Positions 9,435 through 18,135 of a stretch of DNA of 64,000 bases are shown in pieces. Each line of letters starts with the position of its first letter. The stretch's first letter is position 1. The stretch comes from Marinobacter adhaerens HP15 (GTDB lineage: Bacteria > Pseudomonadota > Gammaproteobacteria > Pseudomonadales > Oleiphilaceae). The notes beneath the pieces are model-generated. The model saw only the letters and a program-made list of their open reading frames with translations. It was not told the DNA's origin and searched no databases. A program made the translations under genes and the position numbers. The stretch lies in the NCBI RefSeq assembly GCF_000166295.1, contig NC_017506.1:3782001-3846000 (forward strand), read 5' to 3'.

Positions 9435-11018
9435 TTAAACGGCCAGAGCCGATTCGCTCTCGCTAACCCCGGATTCTGGTGCACGAACCAGATATTGAGC
9501 CGCATCAAAGCGTCGTGTCTGCTGACGGAACTGCCAGGTGAAGCCTGGCCATAATGTGGTGTTCTTGCCGTTTTCGTTCACGTACCAGCTCTTGCAGCCG
9601 GTCTGCCAGACTGAATCACCAAGCTTTGCATGAATGGAGGCGTTGTAGCGGCTCTGGGCGTCCTGCCTCACTTCCAGGGTGCTCCATTGATGCCGCTGTT
9701 TTTGCTTGAGGGCGTCCAGCACATACTGAATCTGGCTCTCAATCATGTACACCATGGAGCTGTGGCCGAGGCCGGTATTCGGCCCCATCAGCATGAAGAA
9801 ATTCGGGAAGCCACTGATGGTGGTGCCTTTATAAGCTTCGGCGCCATCCTTCCAGGCGTCCAGCAGATCCTGACTATTACGGCCAAAGATCATGCCCGCG
9901 GGAATCGGGTCCTGGGCTCGAAAACCGGTGCCGTAGATGATGCAATCCACTTGCCGCTTGTTGCCCTGGCCATCGATCACGGTGTTGCCCTGCACCTCAC
10001 GGATACCCTCGGTCACCACATCCACATGGTCTTGGGCCAGCGCCGGATAATAGTTGTTGGAGATCAGCACTCGCTTACAGCCGAAGTGGAAATCCGGGGT
10101 AACCTTTTTGCGCAAGGTCTTGTCCGGAATCTGGTTGCGAATATGCCGGCGGGCCTGCAGTTCACCCAGCTTCAGAATACGCGGGTTGCCCACAAAGCCC
10201 AGTACCCGCGCCTCAAGCGACCAGTAAATACTCTGCCTGAACGCATTGAGTGTTTGTGGGAACATCCGGAACAGCCGCTTCTCCACTGGCCGGATGGCAC
10301 GGTCCGGCTTGGGCATGATCCACGGGGGTGTGCGCTGGTACAGGTCTACTTTTGCCGCCTGCTTCGCCACTTCCGGAACAAACTGAATGGCCGACGCGCC
10401 GGTGCCAATCACCGCTACCCGCTTGCCACGCAGATCGTAGTCGTGGTCCCAGTCCTGGGAGTGGAAGCGCTTGCCCGTGAAGGACTCAATCCCTTCGATT
10501 TCCGGATACGCCGGCGTGCTCAATCCCCCCATTCCGGAAACGAGGATATCGGCCCTCAAGGTAGTGAATTCCGGCAGCCCCTTATCGGTTCGATCCAACC
10601 GGTCGCCCGGCTTCACGCCTCTTTCCTGCATGTACGCCCAAAGCGACGGACTATCACAGGTTTCAACAACCCACTGTTGATGGTTCTCATCAAATCGCGC
10701 TCCCGCCACGTGGGTGTTCAGCCGGATGTGCTTCATCAGCCCGTATTTCTCGGCGCAATGTTTCAGATACGCCTTGATCTCGTGCTGCTGGGCGTACATC
10801 CGGCTCCAGTTCGGGTTCTGCTCGAAGGAGAAGGAGTAGAGTGCAGACTGAACGTCACAGGCACACCCCGGGTAATGGTTCTGGTGCCAGGTGCCGCCGA
10901 TGTCGTCGCTCTGTTCAAAGATCACGAAGTCGTTGTAACCGGCTTCCTTGAGTTTGATGGCCATGCCCAGGCCGGAGAAGCCGGTGCCGATGATGGCGAT
11001 CTGTGTGTTCTGTGTCAT
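9435..11018 (-). CDS. Flavin-containing monooxygenase, Baeyer-Villiger type
   Basis: About 527 residues from the ATG at 11018, preceded by AGGAG with good spacing; a longer frame to 11234 runs through the divergent promoter and the TetR gene and is unlikely. FAD-binding GTGFSG is at 11-16, an NADPH-type GTGASA follows centrally, and FTGKRFHSQDWD matches the Baeyer-Villiger fingerprint FxGxxxHxxxW(P/D). The expected reaction is NADPH- and O2-dependent insertion of oxygen into a ketone or hydroxylation; the substrate cannot be told. It is divergent from a TetR regulator with palindromes between them, so repression by that protein is likely. Cytoplasmic. Confidence 0.88.
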   Translation of the reverse strand: MTQNTQIAIIGTGFSGLGMAIKLKEAGYNDFVIFEQSDDIGGTWHQNHYPGCACDVQSALYSFSFEQNPNWSRMYAQQHEIKAYLKHCAEKYGLMKHIRLNTHVAGARFDENHQQWVVETCDSPSLWAYMQERGVKPGDRLDRTDKGLPEFTTLRADILVSGMGGLSTPAYPEIEGIESFTGKRFHSQDWDHDYDLRGKRVAVIGTGASAIQFVPEVAKQAAKVDLYQRTPPWIMPKPDRAIRPVEKRLFRMFPQTLNAFRQSIYWSLEARVLGFVGNPRILKLGELQARRHIRNQIPDKTLRKKVTPDFHFGCKRVLISNNYYPALAQDHVDVVTEGIREVQGNTVIDGQGNKRQVDCIIYGTGFRAQDPIPAGMIFGRNSQDLLDAWKDGAEAYKGTTISGFPNFFMLMGPNTGLGHSSMVYMIESQIQYVLDALKQKQRHQWSTLEVRQDAQSRYNASIHAKLGDSVWQTGCKSWYVNENGKNTTLWPGFTWQFRQQTRRFDAAQYLVRAPESGVSESESALAV

Positions 11019-11091
11019 TGCTGCACTCCTGCGTTGGCCTGCCCGGCCTTGTCTGTTGTTGTCCGGCGGGTCATCATGGCCGGTAGACACA

Positions 11092-11123
11092 TGTATACAC
11101 AGGTGGGTATACAGCCGTATACC
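11092..11123. promoter_or_regulatory. GTATAC palindromes, probable TetR operator
   Basis: Between the divergent monooxygenase and TetR genes lie TGTATACA (11092-11099, perfect palindrome) and GGTATAC-AGCC-GTATACC (11106-11123, perfect 7-base arms). Three GTATAC units occur in 32 bases. Position and symmetry fit a TetR-family operator controlling both genes. Confidence 0.6.
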
Positions 11124-11136
11124 AACGGAGCAGTGA

Positions 11137-11832
11137 ATGGCCTGCGTTGACTCATACTTGGCCCCGCCTGCAGGCCCAACCTCCAAAAATGAGAAAAAGA
11201 TGAGCGTAATAACCGGCGGAAAGCTGAAACTCATTCAGGCTGCACTTCGGCTGATTACCGAAACCCGGAGCCTGACATCGCTCGGACTGCGGGAGCTTGC
11301 CCGGGAGGCGGGGCTGAATCCGAACACGTTTTACCGGCACTTCAAAAGCCTCGATGAATTCGGGCTAACGGTACTGGGTTACATTGCCGAGGAGATGAAA
11401 GCCGGAGTACGGGATCTGCGCCAGATGGCCGATTCGTCGGAACAGGCGTCCCGGGATACCGTGGCCTTCGTTTACCACTATTTCCTGGCCAATCCGGCGG
11501 CCACCACTGTCGCTGTCCGGGAACTTCATGGCCCCTCGCCGGTACTGCGCAGGGCGCTCGAATCCCAGCTGGAAGCCAGCGCCCAAGAGATGGCCGAGGA
11601 TATTATCGAGCGTCAACTGGTCAGCGACGTGCCACCGGAGACCATTCATGAAATCTCCCGCATGACCATTCGGTACATTCTGTTCCGGGCGATGGACTAC
11701 ATCGAGAAACCGGCACAGCGGGAAACCATCCAGGCCGAAACCGAGCGTTTCATCAACCGACAATTCCGGGGCGCTATTCTGGACGGCCTGTCGGAATCGT
11801 CGATTCAGTCTCTGCGCCACCGCCTTCCCTAG
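11137..11832 (+). CDS. TetR/AcrR family transcriptional regulator
   Basis: 231 residues from the ATG at 11137, which has GGAG 6-7 bases upstream; a second ATG at 11200 (MSVITGGKLK) gives 210 residues and begins nearer the conserved domain, so the start is ambiguous. The helix-turn-helix lies at about 45-80 of the long form (LRELAREAGLNPNTFYRHFKS), and this region resembles the FabR/DesT type. The C-terminus is a helical ligand-binding region. It is divergent from the Baeyer-Villiger monooxygenase and probably represses it and itself through the GTATAC palindromes at 11092-11123. The ligand is unknown. Confidence 0.85.
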   Translation: MACVDSYLAPPAGPTSKNEKKMSVITGGKLKLIQAALRLITETRSLTSLGLRELAREAGLNPNTFYRHFKSLDEFGLTVLGYIAEEMKAGVRDLRQMADSSEQASRDTVAFVYHYFLANPAATTVAVRELHGPSPVLRRALESQLEASAQEMAEDIIERQLVSDVPPETIHEISRMTIRYILFRAMDYIEKPAQRETIQAETERFINRQFRGAILDGLSESSIQSLRHRLP

Positions 11833-11959
11833 CCTTCGGTACCGTCATTTGACCGTAAAGGTTCTCATTTAGGTATTTCTCAGCAAATCTGATACCATCC
11901 CCGGCTACGTAAAAACCGAGATATCCATTGAGTCGGTCGTTCCGGAGGACGCGCTTAAC

Positions 11960-13537
11960 ATGAAAATCGGTATCCCCAAGGAAATCTTCGAGGCTGAGAG
12001 GCGGGTGGCTGCAACGCCACCCTCTGTTCACAAATTAGTCGGGCTTGGTTACGACGTCATCGTGGAAGGAGGCGCCGGCGAGGCTGCGAATTACTCCGAT
12101 GCGGCCTATGAGAAAGTGGGCGCAGCCATCGCAACAGACACCAGTTCGCTCTGGAAAGAAGCCGACTTCATTCTGAAAGTCCGCGCGCCCATGGAAAATC
12201 CGGCGCTGGGTAAACACGAAGCGGATCTGATGAAAGAGGGCGCGTTTCTGGTCAGCTACATCTGGCCGGCGCAAAACCCGGAACTCCTGGAAAAGCTGGC
12301 CGCCAGAAAGATTACCTCTTTTGCTATCGACAGCCTGCCCCGCATCAGCCGCGCCCAGAAGATGGACGCCCTCAGCGCCATGGCCAATATTGCCGGCTAT
12401 CGGGCGGTGATCGAAGCGGCCAACCATTTCGGGCGTTTCTTTACCGGCCAGGTCACGGCTGCCGGCAAGGTGCCACCGGCCAAGATCATGGTGATCGGTG
12501 CCGGCGTTGCCGGCCTGGCTGCCATTGGTGCTGCCAACAGCATGGGCGCCATCGTGCGGGCCTTCGATACTCGCCTGGAAGTAAAAGAACAGGTTGAAAG
12601 CATGGGCGCCCAGTTCCTGGTGCTGGACTTCGAAGACGAGGACGGCAGCGGCAGCGGCGGCTACGCCAAGCAGATGAGCGACGAGTTCATCAAGGCGGAA
12701 ATGGAATTGTTCGCTGAGCAGGCCAAAGAGGTGGACATCATCATCACCACCGCTTTGATTCCCGGCAAGCCAGCACCGAAGCTGATCACCGCAGACATGG
12801 TGAAATCCATGAAGCCCGGCAGCGTGATTGTGGATCTGGCGTCCGAACGGGGCGGCAACTGCGAGCTCACCGAGCCTGGCAAAGTGGCGCACGAGCACGG
12901 CGTAACCCTGATCGGCTACACCGATTTGCCCAGCCGTATGGCCAAGGTGGCCAGTGAGCTCTACGCCACCAACCTGGTGCATCTGCTGACCGAGCTGACA
13001 CCCGAGAAAGACGGCAAACCCGTGGTGAACATGGAAGACGATGTCATCCGTGGTCTTACCGTGGTTCATGAGGACGACATCACCTGGCCACCACCACAAC
13101 CGGAGGCACCGGTCAGTCCCAAGCCGGCACCGGGTACGGAGGAGCCGTCGGCCGCTGACAAGGCCGCCGCGAAGAAAGAGGCCGATCGCAAGAGCCTGAT
13201 CGGTAAAGGCGTCCTTCTGGCCGTGACCGCCCTGGCACTCTACGGGGTTGGCGCACACGCGCCGGAAAGCTTCCTGCAGCACTTTACCGTGTTTGTTCTG
13301 TCCTGCTTTATCGGTTGGCAGGTCATCTGGAATGTCACGCCTTCCCTGCATACGCCTCTCATGAGCGTAACCAACGCGATCAGTGGCATCATCGTGATCG
13401 GTGCGATTCTGCACCTGGCACAGGCGGAGAACGTTGCCGTCGGGATCATGGCCTTTGTCGCGGTGCTGATTGCCAGCATCAACGTAGGGGGCGGCTTCCG
13501 GGTCACCCATCGCATGCTCAAAATGTTCCGCAAGTAG
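11960..13537 (+). CDS. pntA: NAD(P) transhydrogenase subunit alpha
   Basis: 525 residues, close to the E. coli PntA length. The N-terminal part begins [20 protein letters not shown], typical of the alanine dehydrogenase/PntA fold, and includes the NAD-binding stretch [13 protein letters not shown]. The C-terminal about 120 residues hold four hydrophobic segments after a Pro/Ala/Lys-rich linker near 360-400. The enzyme couples proton re-entry across the inner membrane to hydride transfer from NADH to NADP+, supplying NADPH. pntB follows 12 bases downstream in the same operon. Confidence 0.96.
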   Translation: MKIGIPKEIFEAERRVAATPPSVHKLVGLGYDVIVEGGAGEAANYSDAAYEKVGAAIATDTSSLWKEADFILKVRAPMENPALGKHEADLMKEGAFLVSYIWPAQNPELLEKLAARKITSFAIDSLPRISRAQKMDALSAMANIAGYRAVIEAANHFGRFFTGQVTAAGKVPPAKIMVIGAGVAGLAAIGAANSMGAIVRAFDTRLEVKEQVESMGAQFLVLDFEDEDGSGSGGYAKQMSDEFIKAEMELFAEQAKEVDIIITTALIPGKPAPKLITADMVKSMKPGSVIVDLASERGGNCELTEPGKVAHEHGVTLIGYTDLPSRMAKVASELYATNLVHLLTELTPEKDGKPVVNMEDDVIRGLTVVHEDDITWPPPQPEAPVSPKPAPGTEEPSAADKAAAKKEADRKSLIGKGVLLAVTALALYGVGAHAPESFLQHFTVFVLSCFIGWQVIWNVTPSLHTPLMSVTNAISGIIVIGAILHLAQAENVAVGIMAFVAVLIASINVGGGFRVTHRMLKMFRK

Positions 13538-13549
13538 GAGACGCCCGAT

Positions 13550-14942
13550 ATGAGCACAGGACTGGTGAGCGTGGCCTACGTGGTCGCAAGTATCTTGTTT
13601 ATTCTCAGCCTTGGTGGCCTTAGCCACCAGACATCGGCACGACGGGGCAATCTCTACGGCGTCGCCGGTATTATCATCGCCGTGGGAGCAACCCTGGCCA
13701 GCGTTGACGGCGGCATCGTCTCGATCCTGGTGGCCGTGTTGCTGGGTGCCGGCATCGGCATTGCTATCGCCAACAAGGTGGAAATGACCCAGATGCCACA
13801 GCTGGTGGCCCTGCTTCACAGCTTTGTGGGCGCGGCAGCCGTGTTTGTAGGCTTTTCAGGCTACATCGAGCCTCTGATTGCAACCTCCGGCGCGGAGCAC
13901 ACCATCAAGCTGGTGGAGGTCTTCGTTGGCATCTTCATTGGTGCGGTGACCTTTACAGGTTCGCTGGTGGCCTGCGGCAAGCTTGATGGTCGCATCGACA
14001 GCAAGGCCCTGACCCTGCCCGGCCGGCACCTGATGAACCTGGCAGGCGTTATCGTCTGTGTTTTCCTCGGGGGCCTGGTTCCTGGGTACCGACAGCATGG
14101 CCCTGGGCATCGTGGCGCTCGTTCTGATGACCGTCATTGCCTCGGTCCTCGGCATCCATCTGATCATGGCCATCGGCGGTGCCGACATGCCTGTGGTGGT
14201 CTCCATGCTCAACAGCTACTCCGGTTGGGCCGCAGCCTCCATCGGCTTCATGCTGGGCAACGATCTGCTGATTGTCGTTGGTGCCCTGGTGGGCAGTAGC
14301 GGTGCCATCCTCAGCTACATCATGTGCAAGGCCATGAACCGCTCGTTCATCAGCGTGATTCTCGGCGGCTTTGGCCAGACCAGCAGCAGCTCGGCTGCCG
14401 CCGATGCTGACCAGACCGTGCATGAATCCAGTGTGGATGAGGTCTGTGAAGAGCTACGCAACGCCCAGTCGGTGATCATCGTGCCCGGTTATGGCATGGC
14501 GGTCGCCCAGGCGCAGAACGGCGTCAGCGATATGACCAAGATCCTTCGGGACCGTGGCGTAAACGTGCGCTTCGGCATCCATCCGGTGGCCGGCCGCCTG
14601 CCAGGGCATATGAACGTACTGTTGGCGGAAGCCCACGTTCCTTATGACATCGTTCTGGAAATGGACGAAATCAATGATGATTTCCCGGATACCGACGTGG
14701 TGCTGGTTATTGGCGCCAACGACACGGTGAACCCTGCGGCAGCAGAAGATCCCGGTAGCCCGATTGCCGGCATGCCGGTGCTGGAGGTCTGGAAGGCTGG
14801 ACAGGTTGTCGTGCTCAAGCGAGGCATGGCCACCGGCTATTCCGGCGTAGAGAACCCGCTGTTCTTCAAGGACAACACGCGCATGTTGTTCGGCGATGCC
14901 AAGGACAGCATCGACAAGCTGGTAGGAGGTTTGCGGGGCTGA
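13550..14942 (+). pseudogene. pntB: NAD(P) transhydrogenase subunit beta, frameshifted
   Basis: Starts at ATG 13550 (MSTGLVSVAYVVASIL) and matches PntB up to about residue 173 ([12 protein letters not shown]), then leaves the frame; homology resumes at once in the next frame ([12 protein letters not shown]) and continues through [17 protein letters not shown] and [10 protein letters not shown] to the stop at 14942. The break is the run of five G at 14069-14073; four G would restore an unbroken 463-residue protein, very close to E. coli PntB (462). Apart from that base, domain structure is complete: a membrane domain of several helices and the NADP-binding C-terminus. An essential-looking operon gene with one homopolymer error is more likely a sequencing error than real decay, but a true mutation cannot be excluded. 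Confidence 0.9.
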
Positions 14943-14962
14943 AGGCAGCCCCGCGCCTGATC
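14933..14962 (+). terminator. Rho-independent terminator of pntAB
   Basis: Perfect 8-base stem GCGGGGCT (14933-14940) with AGCCCCGC (14947-14954), six-base loop, followed by GCCTGATCTTTT. It overlaps the pntB stop codon. Confidence 0.7.
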
Positions 14963-14972
14963 TTTTGCCAGT

Positions 14973-15284
14973 TTATTCCGTGGTGTTGTAGACGTAAGAC
15001 GAGACCGTGCCGTCCTGGTTGAATCGAACAACCAGGTCGGTGGTTTCTGCATCACCAAAGGCAGACCACTTGTACTTGCCATAGGTCCAGGTGCGTTTGC
15101 CGTCTTCGATCCCGGTGCGCCACGGCTCGCCGAACATCTCCTGGATATCCGCCCGTGTGGTTTCACCAATCTGGATCTGGTCCACGTTGTGGGTGGCGAA
15201 GTCTTTCCCAACGGTCGCACAGCCCACGATGGCCGAGATCATCAGAGCCACAGCCAGTGTTTTGATTGAACCCATCATCGACAT
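14973..15284 (-). CDS. BamE/SmpA-like outer membrane lipoprotein
   Basis: 103 residues. The N-terminal signal ends in a lipobox IVGC (Cys at about 22), so it is a predicted lipoprotein. The mature part (IQIGETTRADIQEMFGEPWR) has the SmpA/OmlA fold signature shared with BamE. GAGGG lies 7 bases upstream of the ATG at 15284. It may be a BamE paralogue rather than the BAM subunit itself, as the genomic setting (convergent with pntB) gives no support for either. Confidence 0.75.
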   Translation of the reverse strand: MSMMGSIKTLAVALMISAIVGCATVGKDFATHNVDQIQIGETTRADIQEMFGEPWRTGIEDGKRTWTYGKYKWSAFGDAETTDLVVRFNQDGTVSSYVYNTTE

Positions 15285-15373
15285 GCTGATCCCTCTTACT
15301 TCAGGTGAGTTTCACCCATCATAACGTGTCTCTGATCAGACGCGATTACGAAGACGACAGATTCACCGGGCAC

Positions 15374-15404
15374 AAAAAAGCCGCAGGCCCGAAGACACTG
15401 CGGC
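15374..15404 (-). terminator. Rho-independent terminator of the OYE-family gene
   Basis: On the minus strand GCCGCAG pairs with CTGCGGC (15404-15398 and 15386-15380), followed by six T (15379-15374). It lies 32 bases beyond the stop of the oxidoreductase. Confidence 0.85.
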
Positions 15405-15435
15405 AAGTTTCGATCGTCCGATCGAAAGGGGTTAA

Positions 15436-16548
15436 TCAATAAAGCTTGGCGAGGGACTTCTTGGCGAAAGATTCCACCTCGTTCAGTCGGCCTTCTTTCA
15501 CCTTGATCAGCCATTCCGGATCCTGCAGAAGTGCCCGACCCACGGCGATCAGTTCAAACTCGTGGTTGTTCATTCGCTCCACCAGCTCATCGATCCCGGC
15601 TTTCTCAACGGCTTCCTGCTTGCTGGCAAAGGTGCCGCTGATGAAATCTTCCGTCAGCCCGACACTGCCCACGGACATGGTCGGTTTACCGGAAAGCTTC
15701 TGGGTCCAGCCTGCGAGGTTCAGATCCGAGCCTTCAAACTCCGGCTCCCAGAAACGGCGGGTGGAGGCGTGGAAAATGTCGACACCTGCGTCCACCAGAG
15801 GCTTCAGGAACCGCTCAAGTTCCTCAGGGCTATTAACCAGTTTGGCCTCGTAATCCTGCTGCTTCCACTGGGAGAACCGGAGCATGATCGGGAAGTCCGG
15901 GCCAACCCGATGACGCACCGCTTCAACGATCTCCACCACGAACCGCAGCCGGTTCTCCAGGCTGCCGCCGTACTCATCGTCGCGCTGGTTGGTACCTTCC
16001 CAGAGGAACTGGTCCAGCAGGTAGCCGTGGGCGCCATGGAGCTCGACACCATCAAAACCCAGGGCCTTGGCATCCTGGGCCGCATCGGCAAAAGCGACGA
16101 CAACATCCTCGATGTCTTCTTTGCTCATGGCCTTGCCGTTGGGCTTGCCCGGTGCGAACAAGCCGGAAGGGCTGTATCCGGGTACCGAAGGATCCGGCGG
16201 GGTGCCCTCCTTCCTGACCGCGCCCACGTGCCAGAGCTGCGGGAAAATCGCGCCGCCGGCCTCATGGACCGCGTCGACCACATGCTTCCAGCCCTCAAGA
16301 GCATCGGTGCCGTGAAACGCCGGTACATTCGGATAGCCGTTGGCGGCCGCGTGATTGACGGTCGTGCCTTCGGTAATGATGAGGCCAACGCCTGCTTCGG
16401 CCCGTCGGCGGTAATAGGACACCACGTTCTCTCCCGGAACGCCATCCGGCGAGAAATTACGGGTCATGGGCGCCATAGCCACCCGGTTTCGCAGTTTGAG
16501 GTTGTGAAGTTCAAACGGTTCGAAAAGCGGGCCAAGATTCATGCTCAT
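15436..16548 (-). CDS. NADH:flavin oxidoreductase / Old Yellow Enzyme family
   Basis: About 370 residues from ATG 16548 (MSMNLGPLFEPFELHN); an ATG two codons later is also possible, and a longer frame to 16587 would run through the repeats upstream. A TIM-barrel FMN enzyme: family blocks RNRVAMAPMTRN, FDGVELHGAHGYLLDQFL and GGSLENRLRF are present. Such enzymes reduce activated C=C bonds or nitro groups with NAD(P)H. It is divergent from an HxlR regulator that probably controls it, a common arrangement for electrophile-responsive reductases. Confidence 0.92.
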   Translation of the reverse strand: MSMNLGPLFEPFELHNLKLRNRVAMAPMTRNFSPDGVPGENVVSYYRRRAEAGVGLIITEGTTVNHAAANGYPNVPAFHGTDALEGWKHVVDAVHEAGGAIFPQLWHVGAVRKEGTPPDPSVPGYSPSGLFAPGKPNGKAMSKEDIEDVVVAFADAAQDAKALGFDGVELHGAHGYLLDQFLWEGTNQRDDEYGGSLENRLRFVVEIVEAVRHRVGPDFPIMLRFSQWKQQDYEAKLVNSPEELERFLKPLVDAGVDIFHASTRRFWEPEFEGSDLNLAGWTQKLSGKPTMSVGSVGLTEDFISGTFASKQEAVEKAGIDELVERMNNHEFELIAVGRALLQDPEWLIKVKEGRLNEVESFAKKSLAKLY

Positions 16549-16567
16549 GGTAGTATGCAACCTCACT

Positions 16568-16622
16568 AATTTGGTTTCGTAAAGCAACCCTATTAAATCT
16601 GGTTTTAAAATGCAACCCTATT
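16568..16622. promoter_or_regulatory. Two 27-base direct repeats between OYE and HxlR genes
   Basis: Copies at 16568-16594 and 16596-16622 share AATNTGGTTT...AAAGCAACCCTATT-like sequence with few differences and a 28-base period. They fill most of the intergenic region of the divergent pair and are good candidates for HxlR binding sites overlapping both promoters. A shorter related piece, ATGCAACCT, lies just upstream at 16555-16563. Confidence 0.6.
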
Positions 16623-16637
16623 CGGTACACTCCCGTC

Positions 16638-17108
16638 ATGGCCAGAAAACGTTTTGATGACTCCAGCTGTTCCGTCGCCCGCGCCCTCAATGAAGTGGGC
16701 GACTGGTGGTCCCTCCTGATTGTGCTGCACGCCATGTATGGCACCCGCCGGTTCGTGGATTTCCAGCAGGAACTGGGCATTGCCAAGAACATCCTGTGTG
16801 ATCGCCTCGCACGGCTGGTGGACAATGAAGTGCTGCGCAAGGTGGATGTGGGCGAACATGGGTCACGCTTTGAATACCGCCTGACCGAAAAAGGCAGGGA
16901 TCTTTTCCCGGTGGTTATCGCTCTTCGCCAGTGGGGAGATAAGTGGAACCCTGCTCCGGACGAGCCTCCGCTCGATTTGCGCGACCGCGCCACCGGCCGG
17001 CCGATACACACGGTGGAAGTCCAGGACGCCGATGGCCAGGCCCTGTCCATCAGAGACGTGTTTGTCCCGGACGAGAGTCTGCCCGTGCGGAAAAAGAACT
17101 CTGCCTGA
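16638..17108 (+). CDS. HxlR-family transcriptional regulator
   Basis: 156 residues with the winged helix typical of HxlR (GDWWSLLIVLHAMYGTRRFVDF then a wing near residues 70-90). A single N-terminal Cys (Cys11 in DDSSCSVARAL) is at the place where several members sense oxidants or electrophiles. Divergent from the OYE-family reductase. C-terminal extension of about 45 residues beyond the usual domain (residues 110-156) is longer than in minimal members. Confidence 0.88.
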   Translation: MARKRFDDSSCSVARALNEVGDWWSLLIVLHAMYGTRRFVDFQQELGIAKNILCDRLARLVDNEVLRKVDVGEHGSRFEYRLTEKGRDLFPVVIALRQWGDKWNPAPDEPPLDLRDRATGRPIHTVEVQDADGQALSIRDVFVPDESLPVRKKNSA

Positions 17109-17275
17109 CTATTCGCAATAACCGCAGCAATCGAATCACCGTCAGTTTTTTTGAGTTGAATCAATCCGCTGATCAAACGCGCTCGCCTGCCCGGGCATTC
17201 TTGCGCTAAATCAAGTTTCCATTTCCCGATGTCATTAATCTGCAGTCATCAACGATTCAGGTTAAGGAGATGGAT

Positions 17276-17998
17276 ATGTCCCGTACATTCAAACTTGGTG
17301 TTCTGGCTGCAGCGGTAATGGCTGCTGCTCCCGCTGTTCAGGCGTACGAAGCTGGTGATTTTATCGGCCGCGTTGGTGTGGCAACGGTTGATCCGGATTC
17401 TTCCAGTGGTAACTTGAACTCCAACGCGCTTGGCGAAATTGATGGCGCCAAGGTCAGCGTCGATTCCAACAGCCAGTTGGGACTGACCGCAACCTACATG
17501 CTGACCGACCAGATCGGGGTTGGCGTGCTGGCGGCAACCCCGTTCAAGCACGATATCAAGGGTGACGGCGCAGCTCTGGGTGGCACTGGCAAGCTGGCAG
17601 AAACCAAGCACTTGCCGCCGACCATCACACTGCAATACTTCCCGATGCCCAGTGGTAGCAAATTCCAGCCATACGTCGGCGCTGGCGTGAACTACACCAA
17701 CTTCTTTGAAGAGAAAACCACTCAGACACTGACGAACACCTATGACGCTGTAGCCGGAAACCCGGGTATTGACGGTACAGACATCAAGCTGGATGACAGC
17801 TTTGGTCTGGCAGCCGAAATTGGTCTTGACTACATGATCACCGAAAACGTGGGTATCAACGCTGCGGTCTGGTGGATCGACATCGACACCGAGGCCACCA
17901 TTAACGCCTACGCGGGCAATGCGGTAGCCGATACCAGCACCATCGACGTGGATATCGACCCCTGGGTCTACATGGTAGGCGTGTCCTACAAGTTCTGA
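17276..17998 (+). CDS. ompW: OmpW-family outer membrane protein
   Basis: 240 residues from ATG 17276; AAGGAG ends 6 bases before it, whereas the ATG at 17270 directly abuts the ribosome site. A signal peptide (cleavage after VQA, about residue 23) precedes the mature YEAGDFIGRVGVATVDP. The OmpW pattern is clear: GDFIGRVG near the N-terminus, FKHDI in the middle, PPTITLQYFP, FQPYVGAGVNYT, and a C-terminal aromatic residue (VGVSYKF). OmpW is a small eight-stranded beta barrel, thought to admit hydrophobic compounds. Confidence 0.95.
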   Translation: MSRTFKLGVLAAAVMAAAPAVQAYEAGDFIGRVGVATVDPDSSSGNLNSNALGEIDGAKVSVDSNSQLGLTATYMLTDQIGVGVLAATPFKHDIKGDGAALGGTGKLAETKHLPPTITLQYFPMPSGSKFQPYVGAGVNYTNFFEEKTTQTLTNTYDAVAGNPGIDGTDIKLDDSFGLAAEIGLDYMITENVGINAAVWWIDIDTEATINAYAGNAVADTSTIDVDIDPWVYMVGVSYKF

Positions 17999-18057
17999 TC
18001 CCCGTGCCTCCGCCAGTCGCCACGGTCTGTTGGCTGGCGGAAGGTGCGTTTTCCTAT

Positions 18058-18084
18058 GCGGGGCTTCTCCGGCCCCGCCTTTTT
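18058..18084 (+). terminator. Rho-independent terminator of ompW
   Basis: Seven-base stem GCGGGGC/GCCCCGC (18058-18064, 18072-18078), loop of seven, then CTTTTT. Confidence 0.88.
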
Positions 18085-18135
18085 ATATCGATACCCAATC
18101 ATCAAACGGCTCTTCCCTGAGCCTGTCATCAAATC

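Noticed and set aside
12035..13819. 594-residue minus-strand open frame
   Set aside because: Antisense of pntA and pntB; composition (His, Gly, Asp-rich) is typical of a shadow.
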